This document shows, one piece after another, positions 1 to 10,620 of a DNA stretch of 64,000 nt. A program made the translations under genes and the position numbers. The notes under the pieces were generated by a model. The model had not been told where the DNA came from. It saw nothing but the letters and a program-made list of their open reading frames with translations, and made no database searches. Source of the stretch: Calliopum simillimum (Eukaryota > Arthropoda > Insecta > Diptera > Lauxaniidae); contig OX638370.1 of assembly GCA_951812925.1 (NCBI GenBank), positions 103,306,897 through 103,370,896 of the forward strand, read 5' to 3'. Numbering within the stretch: position 1 is the stretch's first letter; each line of letters opens with the position of its first letter.

Positions 1-1
1 T

Positions 2-493
2 GCTGCCGCCGCTGCTGGGCAACATTTTTTTCCCTATGCACATCCGCAGTTTCCGGGCTACTTTCACGCTACGGTCGGCATGACCAAGTCCGAGAGTTCC
101 ATTGATCTGACGACGCCGAGTGCAAGTGAACCACTTAGCGATTGTGATTCGGGTAAATCTTCACCAGTGGGTGTGCGGGCGCAAACCAAAGTCAACATTT
201 CGCGCAAGCGTAATCCGTACTCCATTGAAGAGTTGCTTAAGAAGCCAGAGAAGCGCTTGAAATTAAACAGCAGCAGCGTCGGCAGTGTTACGAGCCTAAA
301 GGCATCGATGCTCGGACGGGAGGAAGAAATCTCAATAGAATGCAGTAACAGCAGCAGTGGCGGTGGCGGCATCTCCAGTGCGAGCAGTTCCAGCAGCAGT
401 TGCGGTGACAGTTGCGATGAGGTACGAAGTCAAAATGAAGATGCGGCGATCAAAACGGAAGAGAGTGGCGAGAACCTTGAAGTAGTCAATTGA
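2..493 (+). CDS. C-terminal part of a transcription-factor-like protein (5' partial)
   Basis: The frame is open from the left edge and ends in TGA at 491-493, so this is the last coding exon of a gene that begins outside the window; an internal Met lies at 80. The 163 visible residues start with an Ala run and an aromatic stretch (HFFPYAHPQFPGYF), then Ser-rich acidic sequence. Next comes a basic segment, KRNPYSIEELLKKPEKR, and a low-complexity Ser/Gly tail. The NPYSIEELL core resembles the eh1-like Groucho-binding motif and the conserved C-terminal SxxSLL-type motif of paired-like homeodomain proteins such as UNCX/unc-4. The poly-Ala and PGYF-type sequence is also typical of homeodomain factors. 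No DNA-binding domain is visible, so the family is inference. An AATAAA lies at about 562, 70 bp after the stop. A regulator of another class is possible. Confidence 0.7.
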   Translation, partial: AAAAAGQHFFPYAHPQFPGYFHATVGMTKSESSIDLTTPSASEPLSDCDSGKSSPVGVRAQTKVNISRKRNPYSIEELLKKPEKRLKLNSSSVGSVTSLKASMLGREEEISIECSNSSSGGGGISSASSSSSSCGDSCDEVRSQNEDAAIKTEESGENLEVVN

Positions 494-1019
494 GAAGGTT
501 CTGAAGAGCTAAGCTTGAAAGTATTGAAAAGATGCTTAGTTGAGATTATAGTGCGGTTGTAAATAAATAGAAATTCCTTAGATCTAAGTAGTGAAGTAGG
601 CAATTAATTGCTGGATTTTGAAAAAGTCCAATTAAATTATTTGTGTATAAAGCAGGAAACATTTTATAGTTTAAGCTTAAATATTATTTATCTAATAAAT
701 AAATCTCTAACGCTCATTATATTTATGAAAAATTATTTAAAACAATAAACGTATAAATTTAACTGGGTTAGTTTTCTTCATATTATTTACTAGCTATTTT
801 GCTCGGCGTTGCTCGGTTTTTGTTTAATTTTTTACTGAATTATTCGCAGAAAAAACAACAATTTGCTTTTTGCCACTTATTCCACAAATATTATAAATAA
901 AAATAAGTTTTTTTAGCAAGCAAGCTAGTATGGAAACATATTTTTATAAAATAATGTTCCAAAAACAGATGCTTCTACATATTTATTTTATTTAATTCTA
1001 TTGTTAATCGGAAAATATT
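494..1019. other. 3' UTR and AT-rich flank of the partial gene
   Basis: Directly downstream of the stop are AATAAA hexamers at about 562 and again near 694-704, either of which could serve as a plus-strand poly(A) signal. The rest is unique AT-rich sequence with no further coding signal. Confidence 0.45.
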
Positions 1020-1395
1020 CAATATACCGTCAAAATTTCAAAAATATCGAAAAATATTGAAATACATCGAAGAAGTCGGTAAAAGTTCAAATATATCAAA
1101 AAATTTCATAAATATCGGTAAAAGTCCAAAAGTATCGAAAAACATCTGAAATATCAGTAAAAGTTCGAAAGTATCGTAAAACATATAAAATAACGATAGA
1201 AGTCCAAAAGGATTGAACAATATTGAAATTCATCAAGGAAATCGGTAAAAGGCCTGAAGTATCGAAAAACAACTTTAATATTGGTAAAAGTCCAAAAGTA
1301 TCGTAAAATTCCAAAAGTATCGTAAAATTCCAAAAGTATCGAAATATTTCCAAAATATCGGTAAAATTCCAAGTGTCGAAAAACATTTGAATACA
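1020..1395. repeat. Degenerate tandem array (ATCGGTAAAAGTCCAAAAGT-type units)
   Basis: Short units of roughly 35-45 bp built from phrases like TATCGGTAAAAGTCCAAAAG and TATCGAAAAACAT recur about ten times with variation. Minus-strand open frames over it (MFNPFGLLSLF and similar) are translations of the repeat, not genes. The style matches the array at 11576-12375, although the sequence differs. Confidence 0.7.
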
Positions 1396-1575
1396 TTTCA
1401 GGTGTACCATATATATATATATGAAGCAAAACACGCCAAATGTACCAGGTTTAAATTTTTTTGTCTCCGATTTCGCTCAAATTTGGCAATATGGTAGATC
1501 CAGTGTGCAATAACAACAATCCGGGAGGATTTGGTCCTAGAACCATTTGTTCTTAAAAAACAAGGTGTTGATTTT

Positions 1576-2508
1576 AGTCATTTTCATGAAAAGGATGTTT
1601 TTTCAAAAAAAATTAGCTTACACTCAAGTTTGTAAATTTATAAATCTAAGTTACAGGTCACATTCATTTTGAAGTGTTCTTTTTATAAAAAAATATTTCT
1701 TGGTGAAAAAATTTTTTTTTCACCAAAATTTTAAACACTTAAAAATACTTTTGAATTTTTTTAAAAAAACCCCCCTTAGATTTTTTTAAGAATACTTTAA
1801 ATTAAAGCATAATTTATAAGCTTTAAAATGATGTATGACTCAAGATGGGATTTGGACGCTACATGGGTGTTTTTGGCTTTTGAACGCCCGCTGAAGGCAA
1901 AAACCTTTTTTTACTCCAGAGGAAAGCATCTTATGTAAAAAGTGTACTAGGAAAAAATGCTTAGAATTGTTTAAGCAAAACGTGTAATTTTTTTTTTTTA
2001 AAAATTTTTTGGAAAGTTTAAAACATATTTTTTTTTGAATAATTTTTTAAAAACTTAAAAAAAATATTTTTTATACTTTCCAAAAAATTTTTAAAAAATC
2101 ACACGTATTGCTTGGACGATTCCAAGCATTTTTTGCCTATACACTTTTTACATAAGATGCTTTCCTATGGAATAAAAAAAGATTTTTGCCTTCAGCGGGC
2201 GTTCAAAAGCCAAAAACACCCATGTAGCGTCCGAATCCCATCTTGAGTCATACATCATTTTAAAGCTTATAAATTATGCTTTAATTCAAAGTATTTTTAA
2301 AAAAATCTAAGGGGGGTTTTTTAAAAAAATTCAGAAGTATTTTTAAGTGTAAAAAAGTTTGGTGAAAAAAAATTTTTTCACCAAGATATATTTTTTTATA
2401 AAAAGAACACATCAAAATGAATGAGACCTGTAACTTAGATTTATAAATTTACAAACTTTAGTGTAAGCTAAAATTTTTTGAAAAAACACCCTTTTCATGA
2501 AAATGACT
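1576..2508. repeat. Long inverted repeat 1 (about 0.93 kb, two arms of about 0.46 kb)
   Basis: The left arm starting AGTCATTTTCATGAAAAG at 1576 reappears as its reverse complement ending at 2508. Matching landmarks include TTATAAATCTAAGTTACAGG, CATCTTATGTAAAAAGTG, GGGTGTTTTTGGCTTTTGAA and AAGCATAATTTATAAGC, all placed symmetrically around about 2042. By eye the arms agree at roughly 90% or more, with an AT-only centre. Outside 1576 and 2508 the match stops abruptly and no clear target duplication is seen. A transcript across it would fold into a very long hairpin. It could be a foldback-type transposon or the palindromic core of a larger element. Confidence 0.9.
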
Positions 2509-2665
2509 ATACTATAAATAGATTTTAGAAATAAAGGCTATCGTATGTCCTTCCTAGGCTCTGAAACTATCTTCATACCAGACTTCATCTAATTTAGCGG
2601 CTTAGGGGTGAAAAGGTAACAGACAGACAGAGTTACTTTCTCATTTATAATATTAGTATGGGTTG
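2509..2665. mobile_element. Helitron/Lep1-like terminal segment
   Basis: The stretch AACAGACAGACAGAGTTACT followed by CATTTATAATATTAGTATGG is very similar to the widespread arthropod repeat terminus known from Lep1-type Helitrons, which ends TAATATTAGTAGG. It lies directly right of the inverted repeat, and a TE-style phrase (GATTTCGCTCAAATTTGG) lies at about 1470 on its left. The long palindrome may therefore sit inside such an element. The assignment is from memory of the family and was not aligned. Confidence 0.35.
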
Positions 2666-3665
2666 AAAGTCATGGTTAAAAAGTGGTCGTGGCACTTATC
2701 CCGATTTCACCCAATTTGGCTCATTTTAAGGCATTGATAGTTAACAGTTTTCATCAAGATATTTTATACGGTTCAAAAGATATGACCAAATTAAATAAAA
2801 AGGGTAGGGCGGTGCTATGCCTCTTTATAAGTAAGTATATTTAAGTAAGTATATATATTAAGTCAAAGTCTATCTCATTCTTAAGTATGTGTATGCTAAT
2901 ACGCATCATTTTCAAAAGTTTCATTAAAATCTCTATAGCCATTCTTGAGAAAAACATGGCAACAGTTTTTATACACACAATTTTAGACCCTATAAAAAGA
3001 GAAGATATCTCAGAAACCATACAAGCTACAGCGATTCTAATGCCAGATTCAGATTTAGAATCGCCAAATCTGTATATAAATAAATATGCAAACGAAATCG
3101 ATTCACTCCCTGTTTCTATACCTAAATCTCAACCCATTGGCTTCATTTTTTTTTTGTTGGAAAGGTTGTGAGGAGGAGCAGTGCATATTTTTTTTAAAGT
3201 AGGCGGCGCCACGCCCCTAAATAGAAAAAACGCTCTCACGGCTAAACCAATGCATCGATTTTTACGAAACTTAATATAGAAATAGGGTTAGCACTAAGGA
3301 ACGATAAAATGACCATTATATTTTTTAGTGGGCGGTGCCACGCCCCTAAATAGAAAAAATGCTCTCACGGCTAAACCACTGCATAAATTTTTACGAAATT
3401 TGATATGGAGATAAGGTTGGCACCAAGGTATGATAACGTAACCATTATGTGTATCAGGGGGCGGCACCGCGCACCTAAATTGAAAAAACGCTCTCACGGC
3501 TAAACAACTGCAGCGATTTTTACGAAATTTGCTACGGAGATAGGGTAGGCATTAAGAAAAGATAACATGACCATTATGTTTTTCAGTGAGCTGTACCTTG
3601 CCTCTAAATGGAAAAACGCTTTCACGGCTAAACCACTACATTGATTTTTTTTAAATTGGGACGGA
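2666..3665. repeat. TE-like segment with four tandem units of about 129 bp
   Basis: From about 3190 to 3660 a unit of about 129 bp repeats four times. It contains GGCGGTGCCACGCCCCTAAA, then AACGCTCTCACGGCTAAAC, then ATTTTTACGAA and ATAGGGTTGGCA. The unit starts fall near 3203, 3331, 3461 and 3590, and the last is the most decayed. The GGYGCCACGCCC block also occurs in the DINE-1-like elements of this window. The part before 3190 (CCGATTTCACCCAATTTGG, GGGCGGTGCTATGCC) has the same style. An open frame at 2887-3171 (MCMLIRIIFKSF) shows no recognisable domain. Confidence 0.65.
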
Positions 3666-4085
3666 CAGATATCAGAAACTTTTTGCTCTAAATGCCAAGC
3701 ACACTATTGGAACTTATGTGCTGCCCCGATTTTTATGAATGCATATATTCAGAACCCTAAAGAAGAATATTAAAAGCTTTTTGTGTTTTTTCTACCAAGG
3801 AAGGTTATAAAAACTTTTTGCTTTATAGTCAAATCGATGTGGTCGAATTTCGGCCACAAAGCGAACTCTAGTACATATAAAATGGCTGTTTTGATTTTTG
3901 TTTGTTGTATTTCTTCCAATAATATGTCTCAATTAATTACTAAAAAAATGCGCACGCATTTTTTGGACAATTCTAATTATTTTATGCCTTATACACTTTT
4001 TTCGGAAAATGCTTGGCTTTTGCGTAAAAAATCGTTTTTCCGACCGCGTAATTGAAGAATGTGATTTTTGAAACCGAATATTATC
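3666..4085. other. AT-rich sequence, nothing assignable
   Basis: No domain, TIR or repeat unit was recognised here. Short open frames on both strands between 3783 and 4154 have no recognisable sequence and are probably chance. Confidence 0.4.
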
Positions 4086-4389
4086 TATGTATGTATGTAT
4101 GTATTTTCCTTTAACTCCTAAGAGGAGCATAGGGCCAATATGAAATCTCTCCATTTGTCACGATCTCTTGCGATGACTTTAATCTCTTGCCACGACTTTC
4201 CCGATTCTTGGATTTCATTTTCCAGCGACCTTTGCAAGTTGGTTTTGGGTCTACCCCGTGCTCTACTGCCTTGTGGATTCCACTCAAGAGCCTGGCGACA
4301 AACTTTGCTGTGTGGTTTCCGGAGAGTGTGACCAATCCATCCCCATTTGCGCAGCTTGACCTCGTTTGCTATAGCCCTCTGATTGCATA
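4086..4389 (-). mobile_element. 5'-truncated 3' end of a non-LTR retrotransposon (copy 2)
   Basis: Read on the minus strand this encodes decayed pieces of the LINE tail sequence RWIGHTLRK...ALEWNPQ...GRPK, shifted between frames. It is nearly the same as 7366-7670. The 3' end is GGAGTTAAAGGAAAATACAT followed by a tetranucleotide tail (TATG repeated, 4086-4105). Homology ends sharply at about 4389 after GCCCTCTGATTGCAT, as expected for 5' truncation during target-primed reverse transcription. The open frame at 4111-4335 is a frame-shifted shadow. Confidence 0.8.
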
Positions 4390-6240
4390 TTACTTATTAT
4401 CTATACCACAAAAAATTAATAATTTTTAACGCCACAATTTTACAAAAACAATCTTTATTTCTCAAGCAAATTTGTTTATCCATTCTGTAAAGAAAAAGCT
4501 ATAAGCAAAAATCATAATTTTTTTTTTTGGTCATAATGGGCCTTCTCGGAACGAAAAAAAAAAAAAAATATGATGCAGATATCATTCTTAGGAGTACTTC
4601 TAACTTTGGGACGATATTGAGATGAATCTTAATTTCAACCCTATCTAATGTACTCAAACTTGATAATCGAAACATGACTGATTATGGCGAAATCAATTTT
4701 TAACAAATAAAGCCACTAATTAAAGCTCAGGTTAGAAGTATGCGCTTTTTCTCAACAAAAGTATAAATTAGTAATTAAAAGCTGTCGCTGAAATCGCCAA
4801 CATTATGACTCTGTGTGATGTCATATTGAAATAATCCATAAAATCAATTATATCTCCATAATTTCATGTCAACAAAGAGGGGTAAACTTAAAGCAAAAGT
4901 CACAATTAAATCACAATAAAATACAAATTAAAACCTTTCGCTATCCAAGTCAAATGCAATTTATAGACCATGATGTTACAAAAAAAACACAGCTTTTATT
5001 GATTTTTATAATTTTATTAATTTAAATTTCATATTAAAATCCACAAAAATTGTAAATTTGCATTTGTACGACTTCCGCTCATCAGATAACTGCTGATTTT
5101 TTCGTGAGACCAACAGTTTGACTACTTAATTATGTAAAAAAAATGTATGACTGTCATCAAAAACTCTACAGAGAAACCATAAAGAAGTACCTCCTGTGTG
5201 GAAGCTACCGTTGCTCAAAAGTACTGGTTTCATCAAATGCTACCAAATGATTTTTGTCGTTTGTCGCAACAAAAATCACATAAAACATAAGAGGCAAGTT
5301 AAGCAGAAACAAAAAGAAGAAAATTAACGACTTACCAACAAAAAAACGGTTAGTTTCTTTCACTTTTTTATGGGTGCTCCCCCTTAGTGTAGCAGCAACA
5401 GCAATCAGAAGAGCGATTAAAATTAGAACATAACTACCGCTTTCAATTAACCTTTCATCCATTTGATCTGCGCTGGATTTCCTACTCCGTGTCACTGCGT
5501 TATGGAGAAATCAATCTTCTGTTACAATGCAGCATCTACTCACGTTGACACAGTTGACCAAGTTAAGGCATTGTTTGTGCTGCGTCTAAATTAACCATAA
5601 AAAATTGCTTAATTATCACAGAGACCCTGACTAAAGATACAAAACAGAAAAAAGTCCAAATAAAAAAACCCATTGACCAAAAAATAAAAGAGAAAAGCCG
5701 CACTTTTTTATATGTGACAGCGGCAATTAAAGAAAACAGGTAACAATAAGGAAAAAACAAAATCAGGAACGAATCGAGTTATGGGTGCCAAAAGGTCTTT
5801 AGCTCAGTCAGTGCATCGGGGTGCATAACAGTAGCTAAAAGAAAATTTTGTGTTTTCTCTTAAATAAAATTGTTATTCAGTGTTTAATGACTTTTAATCG
5901 GCGTAATTAACTTTGTTTGTAATAAAAAACAAAAAAAAAAAACAAACATTCTACTTAGACCCAAAAATACTTGAATTGAATTTAGTTTGGCAACACTGGC
6001 TGCTTTTGCAATAAACGACGACGACGACAACATTGTTCGTGCTAATCGCGTAAAACATAGCACCATTACCGCCACAAAATAGATTTTATGCCATGATATG
6101 TGTCCAACCGAGAATGGACATCTGTGCAACAGCAAAAACAGCAATGTGGAATACACGGCAAAAAAAAAATTATAATATTTTTTGTAAATGAATGCTTTTA
6201 GTTTTAAAGGATATCTGAAGGAAATTCGATAATTGTAATC
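4390..6240. other. Gene-poor AT-rich region
   Basis: No gene is recognised. Three minus-strand open frames (5205-5495, 5563-5760, 5884-6156) give hydrophobic proteins, which in AT-rich DNA is expected by chance, and none shows a known motif. Sequence between 5380 and 5480 is slightly richer in GC and apparently unique. Confidence 0.35.
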
Positions 6241-6242
6241 CT

Positions 6243-7080
6243 TAGCTAAATAACGAACATGTTTAAAGTAATGTCATAATGTGAATTGGCTATCATATTC
6301 TTACAAATTAAAAGAAATTTAACTTTTTCACGAAAAAGTTACTGAAAAATGCAAAATTATTGATATTAAGTAAAAAAATAATATTGGTCTAGTAATAATA
6401 ATATGACTAGTTCCTGAATAAATGAATATTTTTGTTTGTTTTAAAGAATTTATATTGTTTTTCGCAAAACATCTGGATCCAAATTGCTGAAATTAGTTCA
6501 GGAATTCCGGATTAGGATCAGATCTGGATCAGGTATTTCTTAATACGGCCATCTGATCAGTTCCTCGTCAGGATCTGATACCAAAAATCTTAATACGGTC
6601 CAAGTGCGTTTTTTAAATCAGTATCACATCAAATTTGCAGAACTAAATAAATATTCTATATCAAAATGACCACAGAAAGTTTTCTCAAAACAGATTTTGG
6701 GTGTTTATCATGTTTGTATCATAACAAATGCTACAAAATGTTTTAGGAAAGCGTTTTTTGGCCGGACGAAATTAAAATTAATTTATATGGATATGATCCG
6801 ATTCCCAATAATAAATATATTACTTTTCTGATGAGATCCTAAAATATTCTGATCCGTTCCTGAAAACTTTATGGGATCTGGATCAGGTCCGTTTCATATG
6901 AGATGTGACGTTCCTGACTCGTTCCTGATCATTCTTCAGGCAAGCCTGATCCGAATCGGATCTCAACCTGAACTTTTCTAGTCGGGCAAGTATAATGATA
7001 TTTGACGCCATTTGGAAAAATTATAGTACATTCACATTATGATATTACTTTTGTAGTTACTGTTTACCGAACGAGCTATG
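6243..7080. mobile_element. Possible MITE with a GATC-rich interior
   Basis: An inverted pair, AAGTAATGTCATAATGTGAA near 6265 and TTCACATTATGATATTACTT near 7030, brackets about 0.8 kb. Inside, from 6470 to 6990, are about fifteen GATC words in forms such as GGATCAGATCTGGATCAGG and GATCCGAATCGGATC, and a CTAGTCGGGCAAG phrase. Target duplications were not found, so the element boundary is a guess; the inverted pair and the GATC enrichment are seen directly. Confidence 0.45.
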
Positions 7081-7717
7081 ATCAAAACTTCTTTTCGAAA
7101 GCGATACGAAAGTTATACTGTTCTGAATGTAATGCGGATTGAACTATTATGCCGTACAACATGAATGCAGTTGTGGTCTTTCATAAATTATTTTCAAAGT
7201 GAACTATATGACGCAAAAATAACAAATGTGGCATGAATGCAAAAAAAGTTTTTCCTACATATATTGACCAATAAAAAGAAAAATTTATTTATTTACTTAT
7301 TGATTTATTTAAGTCTTTGGAAAGATCCTTATAGACTAGAACAATTTTACTTTATTAATTTTGGTATTTATGTATTCTCCTTTAACTCCTAGGAGAAGCA
7401 TAGTGCCACTGTGAAACGTCTGCATTTGTTGCGATCCCTTGCGATGACTTTGATTTCTTGCCACGACTTTCTCGTTTCTTGTATTTCCTTTTTCAGCGAA
7501 CTTTTCCAGTTGGTTTTGGGTCTACCAAGTCCTCTACTGCTTTGTGGATTCCACTCAAGAGCCTGGCGACAAACTTCGCTTTGTGGTTTTCGGAGAGTAT
7601 GACCAATCCATCTCCACTTGCGCAGCTTGACCTCGTTTGCTATAGCCCTCTGATTGCATTTTTGATGTAGCTCGGCATTTGATATAGTGCGAGGCCACCA
7701 AACCTTTAGTATACGCC

Positions 7718-8512
7718 TTAAGCATTTGTTGCGAATACTTGCAGCTTGTTCGTTAGTTGTTCAGCAACAAGCCGTATTTCGCACCCATATAATAAAACCG
7801 ATTTCACATTCAAATTAAAAATGCGCACTTTCATTTTGCTGGATATAACGGAAGAAGACCATATTTTGTTCAGTTGAGAAAACGCGCCTTTCGCTTTTGC
7901 TATTCTTGAGTTGATATCCTCTTTTGCTCCTAAATACGTGAAGCTAACGACGTTTTCGATATCATCACTGCCAGCTCTAAACGTGATCTTATTCCTGTTT
8001 GCGTTTAGCTTCATGCTTTTAGTCTTGGATGCGTTGATTTTTAGGCCGGCCTTCTGCGATTCCAAGACAAGGTCTTCAATCTTGCGTTGCATATCTGAGT
8101 GTTTGGACGATAGAAGACAAATATCGTCAGCGTAGTTGAGATCTTCTAAATATTCAGTAAAATTCCATTGGATACCCCTTTCGGCCTTATTAAGAGCTTT
8201 ATCTAGGGTATTGTCAAGAACGATAAGGAAAAGAGATGGTAATAGTAAACACCCCTGTCGTACGCCTGAATTAGTGGTAAATGTCGGTGACAACAACCCG
8301 TTGTGTAACACACTGCATTTAAAGCCTTCATATTGTGCACTTACTAAGTTTATGGCCTTTGCGGCAATACCTCTTTGCTGCAGTGAAACCCAAATGTTTT
8401 CTCGGGAGACACTGTCGAAGGCAGTGTTGTAGTCTATGAAGACAAGTTGAAGCGCAGCACGCCAATCACATGATTGTTCGACAATTATTCTAAGGGTGTT
8501 GATTTGATCCAC
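7718..8512 (-). pseudogene. LINE reverse-transcriptase fragment
   Basis: A 264-residue open stretch carries the RT palm motifs. Motif A is FIDYNTAFDSVSRENIW with its catalytic Asp, followed by SGVRQGCLL. Motif C is YADDICLLS, whose paired Asp residues are intact. After it come the thumb-side sequences FTYLGAKED, RIAKAKGAFSQLNKIW and VKSVLLYGCE. Catalytic residues are conserved, yet the frame is broken at both ends: the 8513-8763 stretch encodes matching upstream RT sequence only with frame changes, and the C-terminal tail downstream lies in another frame. The real protein would be several times longer. The minus-strand orientation is the same as Egfr, but the two are about 19 kb apart and unrelated. 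Confidence 0.92.
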
Positions 8513-8763
8513 AGATGATCGGTTTGGCTGGAATCCTGCTTGTTGCCTTCGGATGGCCGAATCAAGTTTTTCGCTATTTGACTAGCATGCCATGTAGCCA
8601 ATCTTCTGGCAAACACTCTTCGCTCCAGATTCTGGAAATCAGAGGATGAAGAATCTTAGCTGATGTAATGGGACAAACTTTTAGCAGTTTCACTGTTATA
8701 TGACCTTTGCCGGCGACCTTGTTGCCTGGTTGCGGGAATGTGGTAGATGTGGGATTCAGTATG

Positions 8764-9201
8764 TCACAAAAATACTCTTTTCATCTCATTAGTTGGTCGT
8801 TCGCGGATGTTAAGAGATTTCCGTTTTTGTCTTTGATAGGGCGATTCTGTTGGTGTTTTCTGACGGATAGTCTGCGGGTGATATCGAAAGCTGCCTGAGA
8901 TTTTGAGCATTTTCAGAGCTTCGACTTTGCTCGCGAGGTCGTTATACATTATTCTTTTGTCTTGTCTGCACGAACGCCTGACTTCTTTATTGAGAGAGTT
9001 AAAGACCTTTGCGGCGTCGTTCTTTTGCGCTCTAGTTTTAGCGTCATCTCTCGGTTTTTTCGCGCTTCTTCTTTTTTCAATAAGATACCACGTTTCCTCG
9101 CTCACCCAGTGTTTCTTATTCGAGGGTCGGAACGCAAGTATGTTTTCACTGGAGTTTAAGAAAGCAGCCTCTAACTCCGTGATGCTTACATCTACAATCA
9201 C
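8764..9201 (-). pseudogene. LINE ORF2 fragment upstream of the RT
   Basis: The 145-residue open stretch contains HWVSEETWYLIEKRRSAK followed by a charged helical region (KEVRRSCRQDKRIMYNDLA). This is the linker type that precedes the RT domain in LINE ORF2 proteins. It leads, after frame changes between 8764 and 8512, into the RT fragment. The frame closes at 9201 with no endonuclease visible upstream, so the copy is truncated about there. Confidence 0.75.
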
Positions 9202-9204
9202 TTA

Positions 9205-9460
9205 ATCCCAATATTTCAAGGTTAAATCTGTGTGTTATTATTTTGAGTGCACAATTCAGTGATTTAACTCTCAAGTAAAAACAATAATTTAAGAGCAAAA
9301 TTTCGTAGGAACATATATAAACCGTATACTGCTTATATGGAAAAAAAGTTTAAAAGGAATTGCACCAATTGCATTAAATTAAATACATTAAACTTTCAGA
9401 TCATTGTCACCCTTCGCACCTTATTTTGTTCAGTGTGTTCTCCATATATTTATGTTAACC
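9205..9460. other. Short unique AT-rich spacer
   Basis: No coding or repeat signal was seen. It separates the truncated LINE from the GATC-rich island. Confidence 0.3.
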
Positions 9461-10620
9461 GATCAGTAGACATAAAGCAAAACGCATATTGATTTGATTT
9501 ATGCCGATCAACAAGCGTTCGTAACACAAATCAAACGCATTCAGCGAAACGAAACATTGTACCGATGCGATCCATGCAATCCCATCTATCTATCGATCCA
9601 TCCATCCAAACAACCATACGTACATACGTTCATCCAACTGATCGATGGATACATCCAAGTAGCCATCCAAAATCGTCGGCAGTCACTCAAAACGAGTGAC
9701 AAGAAATTCAAAAATCTCTGGCAAATACAAAAAAGGAAACAACAACAACAATTGCGCACAGAAGCAGAAGCAAAAAACGCTCTCGTTGTTGAATCCTTCA
9801 GCTTTAGTATTGATCGTGATTTTTTTTTTTTTTTTTCTTTTGCAAAAATTCTCTCGCACGCTCAAAAAACCCTTAAACATCTCAAAGCTCATTGTTATTT
9901 CGATCGCGACCGTATAAAAATATTCTGTTTGTATATCGACGCTCAGATATTTAATGTTTTAGCTGCTCTACACGGAGGACGGATACAGTTGCATTTGGTG
10001 GGATCGTCGTATCGGCCAGCGATCGCGCGATCGATTCATTCGCTCAACTTTGCGATCTAAAAAGTGTTGTGTATATGTTCGTTTGAGCGTGTTTAAAGCG
10101 CGAACTATGCGAACGCGATGAGATCGTGATGATCAAGATCAAGATTTAGCGTTTGATGTTGATGATTCCTTGGAGAGAGCAACTTTTTGCTCAATGATCG
10201 TTGGTGTGGAAAAAAATTACATACAATATGAACGCATTGCAGATCCATTGCTCCTGTCAGTCATGGAATTTTGCTTTTGCAACGCATCATCCCGCATTCC
10301 GACAGCAACCGACGACGATGACGTTCATCCCCAACCAATTGACTTGATTTCGATTTTTATGAACTGCGCACACCAAGTGACGAACGATCACGATACAATT
10401 GATCGCGTCGTCCGAGTCTGTCAGTGTTGCACGTGATACAATTATAGCAACTTTTTACTAATTTCATATGATTTTGATCGTTTTTTGTTTAATTTCTGGT
10501 TTCGTGTTGCCAAAAAAATTGCATGAGCTGCGAAATATACGAGCTTGGAATATTTAACGCAATTTTGAGAGTTGAACTTTTTTTGTTTTTGTTGGAAATA
10601 TTTCTAAAGGATCGATCGTG
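9461..10620 (+). promoter_or_regulatory. GATC-rich unique island with a promoter-like core
   Basis: This stretch is richer in GC than its surroundings and holds about 21 GATC words, often as CGATCG, where about 4-5 would be expected for even base use. A TATAAAA at 9913-9919 is followed by an initiator-like CTCAGAT with its A at 9945, so the first T of the TATA box is at -32; that spacing suits an insect core promoter reading to the right. No convincing downstream promoter element sits at +28. Open frames over it (9494-10060, 10170-10436) look like untranslated sequence: CATCCATCC repeats, Gln runs and no domain. It could be a 5' exon of a gene to the right, an enhancer, or neither. Confidence 0.35.

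Larger units (their letters stand above)
7366..9201 (-). mobile_element. Decayed non-LTR (LINE) retrotransposon, 5'-truncated
   Basis: Read on the minus strand, the block runs from the region between endonuclease and reverse transcriptase, through a recognisable RT domain, to the GHTLRK / ALEWNPQ / GRPK C-terminal tail at 7380-7660. It ends in GGAGTTAAAGGAGAATACAT. Frameshifts and stops break the reading frame, so it is dead. The endonuclease domain and 5' end are missing. The tail resembles RTE-like and related LINEs, but I could not fix the clade. Truncated relatives lie at 4086-4389 (same strand) and 56610-56794 (opposite strand), so the family was active here at least three times. Confidence 0.9.

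Noticed and set aside
64..372. Minus-strand 102-residue open frame opposite the partial gene
   Set aside because: It is antisense to a convincing C-terminal exon and is Leu/Ser-rich because of the Ser codons on the other strand.
5205..6156. Three minus-strand hydrophobic open frames, possibly a membrane protein in exons
   Set aside because: No conserved motif is seen and hydrophobic translations are common in AT-rich DNA; no splice sites join the frames convincingly.
9494..10060. 188-residue plus-strand open frame
   Set aside because: It is driven by CATCCATCC repeats, a CAA tract and a poly-T run; it spans the promoter-like TATA box and has no domain.
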